Positions 8,675-17,800 of a DNA stretch of 64,000 nucleotides are shown in pieces. A program made the position numbers and the translations under genes. Numbering within the stretch: position 1 is the stretch's first letter; every line of letters begins with the position of its first letter. Location of the stretch: the NCBI GenBank assembly GCA_964455935.1, contig CAYVZU010000005.1:1-64000 (forward strand), written 5' to 3'. This DNA is from CAYVZU01 sp964455935 (GTDB lineage Bacteria > Fibrobacterota > CAYVZU01). Under the pieces are notes generated by a model. That model saw only the letters and a program-made list of their open reading frames with translations. It had not been told where the DNA came from and did not search any database.

Positions 8675-9292
8675 TCAATTTTCTGCTTTCTCCCGCAGCA
8701 ATCCCGCCAGGCGTGGGTTCAGGTATTTTGAAAGGACCTCGGCAATTCCTTTATCCGTAAAATCGTAGAATGCATTGCCGCCTTTTTCGCCCACCCAGAA
8801 TCCGGCGGAAACGTTGTCGAGTGGCCGGATCGTAATACCGGTTCGAAGGCGCTTCTGGAGTTTCTTGAGAAGCCCGTCTTCAAGGTCTCTGGCCGCTTCT
8901 TTTCCAAGCAACAGCTCCAGTTCTTTTCCAGTTTCGCCTTTCAATTCAAGTTGGCCGGCTATTTTTTCAAGCATCGAAGCCATTGTTTCCGGGGTCAGGC
9001 GGTCGGCCACGCTCTCCTGCAGAACTCGGTCGAAAAGCGCTGCAACGCTCTTACGCAATGACAGGATCAGGTTTCGGCCGGCCTGCTCCAACGCCTTCTT
9101 TCCGGCTTCTTCGGTCCGCTTGGCTTCATCGCTTGCTTCATTGATGATTCGGAAGGCTTCTTCTTTGGCCTGTCTCAAAATTTGTTTTGCCTGCTCTTGT
9201 GCCTTGCCCTGAATTTCCTGAGATTGTTTTTGCCCCTCCGCAATTCCGTCCGAACGGATCTTTTCGATAAGGTTCTGCAATTGGGATTCCAT
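8675..9292 (-). CDS. atpE: V-type ATP synthase subunit E
   Basis: Peripheral stalk subunit, 205 residues, first gene of the ATPase operon. The N-terminal 90 residues form a long charged helix rich in Glu, Lys, Gln and Ala (EIQGKAQEQAKQILRQAKEE), expected to pair with a partner stalk helix. The C-terminal globular part ends near GFWVGEKGGNAFYDFTDK, as in family members. An AGGAGG box lies 8-10 bases before the ATG at 9292. No gene for its usual coiled-coil partner (G/H) is found next to it. Confidence 0.9.
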   Translation of the reverse strand: MESQLQNLIEKIRSDGIAEGQKQSQEIQGKAQEQAKQILRQAKEEAFRIINEASDEAKRTEEAGKKALEQAGRNLILSLRKSVAALFDRVLQESVADRLTPETMASMLEKIAGQLELKGETGKELELLLGKEAARDLEDGLLKKLQKRLRTGITIRPLDNVSAGFWVGEKGGNAFYDFTDKGIAEVLSKYLNPRLAGLLREKAEN

Positions 9293-9892
9293 TAGGGTGG
9301 ACCTCCTGTTGAGAAAGACATCAAAACTACCATATTTCTAAATAGCAGATCAATTATTGGGAAACCTGAAGTGGCGATGAAAATCGGCCGAAATCATGGG
9401 CTGATTCTTAATCAATAATGACCGGTTCAATTCTATCTACAGAACGGTACCGCAGAGCAACGGTATATTACCCTCACAACTATTTACAAATACTCCCAGT
9501 TACACACATATCCACGTTGTTAACAATATATTGAAAATTCAAAGAACACTCAACTCGTGATAGTGCAAGACATTGTAAATAAGCATAATAGAAAAAACAC
9601 ATCACAATCTCGTTAATGTGGAAAACGGAAATTCGGTTTTTGCGGCTTCCAAGGCGATAGTCGGATCAACCGCACTCCTGGAATCGTTGTTTTTGCACAT
9701 AATTTCACATGTTTCTGTGGGCTGTGCGCGCCTTCGATTTCAAGTTATGCGGAGATCTTCGGATGCGGTTGGGCAAAGGACATTTGCAGCAATACACCGA
9801 TTCATTCAATTTGTACCTGCGGAGTACCATTTTGTACTGTGCCGGGAGAGTTGTTCTCGCCTCGCGCACGTGAAATTTCCTAATTTCCTTTT
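9293..9892. other. AT-rich divergent intergenic region (600 bases)
   Basis: No convincing gene lies here. The stretch separates the minus-strand ATPase operon from the plus-strand corrinoid activator and must hold both promoters, though I see no consensus pair. About 9420-9610 is clearly AT-rich. It contains the palindrome TTGTTAACAA (9517-9526) and two exact matches to the loose DnaA-box pattern TTWTNCACA (9617-9625 on minus, 9691-9699 on plus), plus weaker ones such as TATCCACG near 9509. An open frame at 9618-9905 has unlikely composition and was not called. Confidence 0.6.
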
Positions 9893-11794
9893 ATGCCCAA
9901 GATAGAATTTGTGCCGGGCGGCTCCTGCATCGCGGTTGATTCCGGGACCGAATTGATCCAGGCCTTTCGATTGGCCGGTGTTGAAGTCGAGACTCCGTGC
10001 GGAGGTGAAGGGACCTGCGGCAAGTGCCGGGTGAAGATCATCGCGGGAAAAGTGGACGGCGATTCGGGTGTGCTACCCGCCGAAGCCGCCATAGAAGGAT
10101 ATGTTCTGGCCTGCCGAAGCCGTGTGGCCGAGACCGATCTGGTCGTGGAAATCCCGTCGGCACTGGGGTACCAAGCCGGACAGTTTGCCGAAGCCGGTCC
10201 GCTTCCCAAGCACCATGAAGCTGGAATTGAACTGAGACCACTGGTTCAAAGAATGACACTGAGCGTACCGGCGCCGCGCCTGGAGGATGGTCATTCGGAT
10301 GTGGATCGGATTGCGCTTGCCCTGAAACCCTACACCGGAATTCTGGCACCCGAGTTCCCGCTTTCGGTCTTGCGCAAGACCGCATCCGCGGTTCGAGAGC
10401 GGAGCGGAGAGGTGTGCGTGACTCTCTCCCGCCAGGGAGAGTGGAGCCGATTGATTCGGATCGAACCGGGCCGGGCACAAGCTCCACTTTTGGGCGTAGC
10501 CATTGATGTGGGCACAACCACCGTGGCTGTTCAGCTGCTGGACCTGTCCAGCGGGCGCGATCTGGAGACACGCACGGACTACAACAGCCAGATCCCCTGC
10601 GGCCTGGATGTCATCAGCCGGATCAACTATGCCCAGAAGCCCGGACGCCTCGATGACCTGAGGTCCCGCGTGCTATCCACAATCAATGCTTTGATCGCCC
10701 AAGTTTGCCAGGCCCGCAACATTACACCCGGCCAGGTCTGCGCTGCCGCCGTATCGGGCAACACGGTCATGATGCATCTGCTCCTGGGACTAAATCCCGA
10801 GCACATTCGCCTGGAGCCCTACACGCCCACGCTGTATCATTTTCCTGCCTTGCGCTGCGGTGACGTGGGAATCGAGATCGAGCCCGAAGCGCCCCTGTTT
10901 GGGTCTCCCTGCGTAGGCAGCTATGTGGGCGCCGACATCACCGCCGGCCTTCTCTGCACCGACCTGGCGCGCGACAAAGAATACACGAGTCTTTTCATCG
11001 ATATCGGGACCAACGGGGAAATGGTGATCGGCAACAGGGATTTTCTGCTCTGCTGTGCCTGTTCGGCCGGCCCGGCTTTCGAGGGTGGCGGACTTGAGTG
11101 CGGCATGCGAGCCTCCCTGGGCGCCATTGACAAGGTTGAGGTGGATCCGGCATCCGGGCAACCCCGGATTCGAACCATCGCCAACGGCCCGCCCGCGGGA
11201 ATCTGCGGCTCGGGAATCATCGACCTTCTGGCCAACCTGCTTGTGAGCGGATGGATGGATCAGGCGGGGAAACTGAACCGCTCCCGTAAGAATCCGTCCA
11301 TTATCGTGGAGGGAAGGCGCGCTTGGTATGTTCTGGCCGACGCGGGCCAGAGCGGAACCGGGAAGCCCATACTTGTGAGCGAAACGGATATCGAAAACGT
11401 TATCCGGGCCAAAGCCGCCATTTATGCAGCCTGCGCTTTACTTCTGGAGCGGGTGGGGATGTCAGTTGAGGACCTGCACAATGTCTTTATCGGCGGTGGT
11501 TTTGGACGATTTCTGGACCTTGAAAAGGCGATTTTAATCGGGCTTCTGCCGGAGCTGCCGCTGGACCGGTATCACTATATCGGCAACTCTTCGCTGACCG
11601 GTTCGGCAATGTGCCTGCTATCGGAATCGTACCGCAATAAACAGGCGGAGCTGGCGAACCGGATGAGCTACTTCGAACTCAATACCGATCCTTCCTACAT
11701 GCACCAGTACACCGGCGCCCTGTTTCTGCCCCATACGGAGGAGAAGGTCTTCCCCCGCACGATGGAACGGCTGAGGGCAGCGATCGCCCGGTAA
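9893..11794 (+). CDS. Ferredoxin-ASKHA protein, reductive activator of corrinoid proteins (RamA/RACE-like)
   Basis: A 633-residue soluble protein with two parts. The N-terminal 85 residues are a 2Fe-2S ferredoxin domain with cysteines C36, C42, C45 and C74 (CGGEGTCGKC, then VLACRS). After a linker comes an acetate-kinase/Hsp70-type ATPase domain: phosphate loop AIDVGTTT at 203-210, a second glycine-rich loop FIDIGTNGEM, and FIGGGFGRF near the C-terminus. The domain pair defines the DUF4445 family, whose characterised members use ATP to reduce inactive Co(II) corrinoid proteins to Co(I). No corrinoid protein or methyltransferase gene is nearby, so its target is unknown. It stands alone on the plus strand, with a weak ribosome site. 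Confidence 0.88.
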   Translation: MPKIEFVPGGSCIAVDSGTELIQAFRLAGVEVETPCGGEGTCGKCRVKIIAGKVDGDSGVLPAEAAIEGYVLACRSRVAETDLVVEIPSALGYQAGQFAEAGPLPKHHEAGIELRPLVQRMTLSVPAPRLEDGHSDVDRIALALKPYTGILAPEFPLSVLRKTASAVRERSGEVCVTLSRQGEWSRLIRIEPGRAQAPLLGVAIDVGTTTVAVQLLDLSSGRDLETRTDYNSQIPCGLDVISRINYAQKPGRLDDLRSRVLSTINALIAQVCQARNITPGQVCAAAVSGNTVMMHLLLGLNPEHIRLEPYTPTLYHFPALRCGDVGIEIEPEAPLFGSPCVGSYVGADITAGLLCTDLARDKEYTSLFIDIGTNGEMVIGNRDFLLCCACSAGPAFEGGGLECGMRASLGAIDKVEVDPASGQPRIRTIANGPPAGICGSGIIDLLANLLVSGWMDQAGKLNRSRKNPSIIVEGRRAWYVLADAGQSGTGKPILVSETDIENVIRAKAAIYAACALLLERVGMSVEDLHNVFIGGGFGRFLDLEKAILIGLLPELPLDRYHYIGNSSLTGSAMCLLSESYRNKQAELANRMSYFELNTDPSYMHQYTGALFLPHTEEKVFPRTMERLRAAIAR

Positions 11795-11850
11795 TTCCCG
11801 AATCGAAATCTTGTTGGAAAAAGCAATTATTGGCTTCCAGGCAATGAATC

Positions 11851-11926
11851 TGTCATTTCGACAAGTCTTCGAGGAGAAATCCTTGCTCGCTCACAAAAAG
11901 ATTTCTCGCATTCGCTCGAAATGACA
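11851..11926. repeat. Hairpin repeat TGTCATTTCGA ... TCGAAATGACA
   Basis: Exact 11-base inverted arms at 11851-11861 and 11916-11926, with inner paired arms AGAAATC (11875-11881) and GATTTCT (11900-11906). It lies between the convergent corrinoid activator and ABC ATPase genes and could act as a two-way transcription stop, although there is no T-tract. It matches a common type of environmental intergenic repeat. Confidence 0.75.
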
Positions 11927-12014
11927 AGGCCAGGCTGAATAGTTGCCGGAAAAAAAGAATTAAGGCTGGGGGGGCACTACCAGTGAGCGGAAGCGGATAC
12001 GCGCGAACCGAGAA

Positions 12015-12767
<753 letters not shown>

Positions 12768-12857
12768 GGTTGCCTATTTGGGAAATTCGGTAATCAGCGA
12801 CGATTCTGTTTCTGTTCTTGTCTTGCCTCTTTCTTCACCTTCTCTCGTTCCTTTTCT

Positions 12858-12889
12858 GACTCATAACCCGAATCTCACCACTCACAACT
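12858..12889. repeat. Short dispersed repeat, second copy (TCACCACTCACAAC type)
   Basis: TGACTCATAACCCGAATCTC followed by ACCACTCACAAC lies between the OPT-like gene and the downstream ATPase gene. It resembles the tracts at 4876 and 34589. The rest of this 125-base spacer shows nothing. Confidence 0.4.
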
Positions 12890-12892
12890 TTT

Positions 12893-14884
12893 TTAGAATG
12901 GCATTTGAATGATCGCCTTGGCCAGGAACGTGATCCCCACACCCAGCGTGGCCACAAGGCCCATTCCGCAGCCGAATCCAGCCGCCAACACCGGGCAGTA
13001 CTGTCTCCACCGCAGGCCCATTTTCTTATGGAAAACCTGACGCCCAATGAGAGCGCCCATGAACTGGAGAATCAGAGCGTGCGGCATGCTGCCAATGCCT
13101 TGGATCATGCCATAGGTAAGAAAGATGGGAGCGCTCAGCCAGCTCAGCAATCCGAACAAGGCCAGGCCGGTTCCAGTTCCCGCAAACACGTAGGACCAGC
13201 GGAATGCCTGCTCAAAAATCGAGTATTCCCCCATTGTGGCCGAGAACATGATACAACTATTGGCCGCGTTCAATTCCCACATTTTTTGCGCATACGGATA
13301 TGCCGTCGACGGAATTTCAGCCAGCCCCCAGATGTAACTCATGTAGAGAATCGAACTGATAAGAATAATCGGCAATAGAATAAACTGTGCCTTCCAGATA
13401 CTGCTGAATTTGGTTCCCGTCAACTCGCATTGGCGGTAAAAAATCACGTCGCCGCCGCCGTAGTTAGCCATGGGAATGGGAAGAAACCAGACCTTCACGC
13501 CCTGGTAGCCGCTTAAAATCAGGGAAGCCTGATGGACAAAGGGGATATTGACCTGCATTCCCGCAATGCCCTCCATTCGCGCGGTCACATAGCTGATGAA
13601 GGGCGTATAAACGAATCCAAAAAGGAGCATGACGGCCATTACGCCTCTGTGCCAATCGATCAGCCACCCCGAGAACAGGATATAGGCCATCGTGAACACA
13701 AAATAGGTCCCGATCACAATCCAGTTGGGAATGTCGCCGCGCTGTTTTAGATAGTCCGGAGTCAACTCGGTTCCCGCCGCCATTTCCTTGCGCCTCTTGG
13801 CGGAGAGCGTACCGAGAACTTTGAACAAACCCACCAGCGCAACCGCCAAGGCAATGCCCATGGAAAAGCTGAAATAGAAATCAATATTCGTTTTGAAGCT
13901 GGTCGCAATCGTGTCGTCGCCCGGGAGCCAGGACTGCATGATCTGAAATTTGTATAGGATCGGATTCAGAGCCATGGTAATCCCCAGGCCCGCGATTTTG
14001 CCAACCACCGCGTAGAATGGCATGACCATTCCCCAGATGATATGCGACAGATTAAGGTCGATCCCTGTGGGCACGGCCGGAAGAATTGCGGCTGTTTTCG
14101 ATGTCCAGTCCACAAAGGGAATGGGAATGATTGTAATGGGCGAACCCGTAAGGGCGCCCGAAAGGATCGGCAGAAGCAGGTAAACGCAGCCAAAGGCAAG
14201 GCCCAGGGCACCGCCAATGGAAAAGACCCGCCAGCGCCAGTTCTTTTCGCGGTCCTCAGCCGCTTTTTCGTCCATGTCTTCAGCCAGTGCCACGGTTCCT
14301 GCCGCACCCACGGGTGCCATGGGAAAGGGCAACCGTTCGATATCGCTGGCGATTTTAAAAAAGCCATATCCCAAGATCATGAAATTGATGCGGCTGACAA
14401 CGGTCGAAAAAATTACCATTCCAATCACGGGCAGCCAGTCCCAGTGCAGGAATGTGCGTTTGACGTACGATTCCGAGCTGGGCGGGGGCGCGAACCAGAG
14501 CGGCAGCTGGTCGGCCAGACCGAAGGCCAAGGCAGAGTCGCTGCGGATAAAAAACTGGTTCCAGTGCAGTCCGCTGAAGGGCATGGCCATGGCAGCGCCC
14601 ACCATATAGAACAAAACAAAGACCTCGGCCTTCTTGAGATTGCGCTGGGCCCGGCGCGCAATTTCGATGAAAAGGATGACCGTGACCCAACGTGCCGTGT
14701 CGCCAATACCTTCGCCGGCCATGAGGCTCATATAAACGGCGCCGGGTACCATGAGCAGGCCCACAAAGAGAGCGCCCATGAATGACATCCAGTTGAAGCC
14801 CTCTTCAAACGTCGAAGGTGGCTCCATGATCCGGCGGAACTCTTCGAGCTCCTTGTCCAGTTTAAATTTCTTTTCCTCGGCCAT
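12893..14884 (-). CDS. OPT-like multi-pass membrane protein
   Basis: A 663-residue polytopic protein with roughly 14 hydrophobic segments after a charged 45-residue N-terminus. GAVYMSLMAGEGIG near the first helix and ERLPFPMAPVGAAG further on resemble the conserved glycine-rich and LPyP-type motifs of oligopeptide transporter (OPT) proteins, and the second large membrane protein of this operon (23535-25559) has the matching HLPYPIAGFA. Secondary transport of peptides or metal chelates would be the family function; here it is unproven. It lies 10 bases after the giant permease gene and before the first ABC ATPase. The similarity is motif-level recognition only. Confidence 0.6.
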   Translation of the reverse strand: MAEEKKFKLDKELEEFRRIMEPPSTFEEGFNWMSFMGALFVGLLMVPGAVYMSLMAGEGIGDTARWVTVILFIEIARRAQRNLKKAEVFVLFYMVGAAMAMPFSGLHWNQFFIRSDSALAFGLADQLPLWFAPPPSSESYVKRTFLHWDWLPVIGMVIFSTVVSRINFMILGYGFFKIASDIERLPFPMAPVGAAGTVALAEDMDEKAAEDREKNWRWRVFSIGGALGLAFGCVYLLLPILSGALTGSPITIIPIPFVDWTSKTAAILPAVPTGIDLNLSHIIWGMVMPFYAVVGKIAGLGITMALNPILYKFQIMQSWLPGDDTIATSFKTNIDFYFSFSMGIALAVALVGLFKVLGTLSAKRRKEMAAGTELTPDYLKQRGDIPNWIVIGTYFVFTMAYILFSGWLIDWHRGVMAVMLLFGFVYTPFISYVTARMEGIAGMQVNIPFVHQASLILSGYQGVKVWFLPIPMANYGGGDVIFYRQCELTGTKFSSIWKAQFILLPIILISSILYMSYIWGLAEIPSTAYPYAQKMWELNAANSCIMFSATMGEYSIFEQAFRWSYVFAGTGTGLALFGLLSWLSAPIFLTYGMIQGIGSMPHALILQFMGALIGRQVFHKKMGLRWRQYCPVLAAGFGCGMGLVATLGVGITFLAKAIIQMPF

Positions 14885-14894
14885 GTTTCCTCTT

Positions 14895-17800
14895 TTAAGC
14901 CTGCGCGGACGCGTCGCCCAACTCCGTAAGAGTCCGGCTGCGGTACATTTCCATGCTGTCGTGACTGATCGAACGCCAGATCAGGAACTGCTTGCGCAAT
15001 TCGTCGAGCAGAACCCGGTTCAGCCGCTGCCAGTCTTTGGGTTGTCCCGAAACACGAACAATCCGGATCTTCACCTCGTCGATACCGGGGATCTCGCTGG
15101 GCGTGCTGCGCAGTTCAAATGTCTGTGTCACACCAAGATCGAAGGGCGCCAGAGCCAGTTTCGAATTCAACCCAAGGCTGCCTCCGTCAAGACGCGCAAT
15201 CTGCGTTTTTTCGGCCATGAAGATGCCAAGGCCGGTATCCGAGAAATTATTGAAGTGTTCTTTGAGAAAGCTGACGACGCCCGTGATGTCGTAGCCCGAG
15301 ACGGTAAAAGGAAACACAATGTCGTAGATGTCGCCGTCGGGCACCGGAAGCCGCCACGAGCGCATGATACCGGGATTGGCACTGCGGGAAGCCTTAAGGG
15401 CCGGGTAAATGGTCGAGACCAGCACAGTGCCCATGACAATGAGAATGGTAACAACCGCGTTGGACGAGGAATAATTCATCTCGGGTACGGATACAAGACC
15501 GTATTCGGATAGCATGCCCAGGATTTTCACAACCCCGTTGGCCAGAAGATAGCCACCCAGTCCGCCGACCACCGAATATACCAGCGATTCGGCAAAGAAA
15601 AGACCGGCCACGTGCGGAGGCGCAAGACCCAGAGCGCTGAAGGAGTAGATTTCCTTTTCGCGGTCCGAGACGGAGCCCAACATGGTTCCAAAAATCACCA
15701 AGCCGCCCAGAAGAATCGGGAAGATCAGGTCCTTTAGGCCGCTGGCCTGCAGCACGGGACCCAACACATGAACAAACACGCCGTCGTTGCGCGTGGCATT
15801 CACCGGGATTGGCGTGACCATACGGGCCAGATCTTCGGCCACTTCAATCGCTTTGCGGGCATCGGCCGTATAGATGGAAATTGCATACAGGCTGGCCCCA
15901 AGATCAATGGCGGTTTCGGCGGAGACAATGGCCACGGCTTCGCTGGAAAGGTTTGTCCAGTTCCGCTTTTCCTGCACCGCCCGGACGTTTCGGTTAAATG
16001 CGGCGTCTTCGCTGGTTTTGGACTGAGAGCCCTGGGAAGCCTGCATCTCCACGAAGTTCACCGGAAAAATGTCGCTGCGATCCATGTCTTTGACTTCAAG
16101 GGCCTGCGTGGGATCGATCAGCGCTCCCACCCGCAGCATGCGGCCGCACAGCAGCACCATATCGCCTTCGCCAACGCCGATTCGACCGGCAACGGACTTG
16201 CTGAGCCAAATTGAACCGGCCAAGCTCTGGGGCGAACCCAGGAGTTCGGCAATGTCGCGGCGGCGGACTAATTCGAGATCGCTGATTCCCAGCAATCCGC
16301 GCAGAATAACCGGCTTGGCGCCGTCGGAACGGGTGACCAGCAATCCTTTGCTTTCTTCATGGACGGGTGCAACCCAGAACCGTGCAGCTACATCCGACTC
16401 CTGGCCCCAGCGAAGCTGGCAGGTCGAAAGCAGTCCACGATCCAGGTCGGTCCATTCAAGGTTATGCATGAACGCGGCGGTGTAGGCCGGAGGCGGCGAG
16501 AGATAGATGCGGACAATGCCGGTCAGCGCGCCGAACGAGGCAAACGAAAGAATGGTAAACGTCAACAGAACGATGGTAACCGCGGTCAAAGCGGTGCGAA
16601 GCGGACGGCGCCGCATAGTGGAAATTCCCATGCTCATGGCAGCCATGATGGTGCTGAATCGCGATACGTCGGCCGAATGGACACCCAGGTTCATGCCTTG
16701 GAGAGCTTTGAGCTCGTGCTCGAATTTTCGCATGATGATGGAAATCACCATTGTGGCCATCAGGATAATGGCAAAACCCAGAAAGATCACCATGGGTGTG
16801 GCCGAAATGCGGAATGCGGGGTGCGTGGTGTAGAGAACGAGGAATGTGAGAATGAAAAGTCCCACGAACCAGGCGATCTGCTTATAGACGATCGTAGAGC
16901 CAATCAGCAGGCGCTCGAGGGCAAAGGCAAACGGCACCGAAAGCGCCAGCAGCACGAGCACGGCTTTCACCAGATCATCCATGGTGCTGCGGGTCTTGCG
17001 GTACACGGTTTTTTCAATCAATGTCGACGAAAAGGCCAGCGCTTCCGAAAGCGGATCGGAAATCGCCTTCTGGGCCAGCGTCATCAGGTCCTGGCCGCGA
17101 CTGTGGAGTTCTTCGATTGAACTATTGATGCAACTGCGGGCCCGCAGCAAAGCTACGCGCGTTTCGTTCAGTTTCCACAGGTCCGTGCCGCCGCGGCGCC
17201 CGGTCCCCGGCGGGTTCCAGTTCCCCTCATAAGCAAGCCCAACACCATAGGGATTTGCCGTCTTGTCGAATTCCTCTGCAAGCGTATCGGTTCCGTTGAC
17301 CAGGCAGACGAACGTGGGGTCGGTCCGTCCAAAAAACTTGACACCGCTTATTTTCTTCTCGGAGAACCAGGATGCGATTCCGTCCTGCGCCAGGTACGAG
17401 GACCGTTCTTTGTTCAATTCGCTGTTGGTCCGCGCATCATAAATGCAGAAATCGGCGGGATCCGCCGCTTCCACTTGCGGCAGAAGGACCGTGTAGCCAT
17501 GGTGAATGAGATTCGTATTTTGGCGCCACGACGCAGTGCTGGCAACGCGGGTGTTCTGGTTTGAGGCATAAACGACCTCGCCGCGCTCGTCAAAAATGGC
17601 GCTGAAACCGGCGTAATTGACCCAGTTGCTGCCCGGCCCAAAGTAGTATGACCCATTCTGATTGGTCCGAAGAATCTGGCAATCGTCGAAAGCGTAGATC
17701 TTGGTTGGTTGATAGGTGTTTGGAACCCGGCGGCGCTTGAGGTAGCCACGGTGCGCATCCGTAACGAAGAGATTGACAATGGCATTGGCCATGGGTTTGT

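Noticed and set aside
9618..9905. Plus-strand open frame of 95 codons in the ATPase upstream spacer
   Set aside because: It overlaps the start of the corrinoid activator gene, has no ribosome site and an amino-acid composition typical of random frames.
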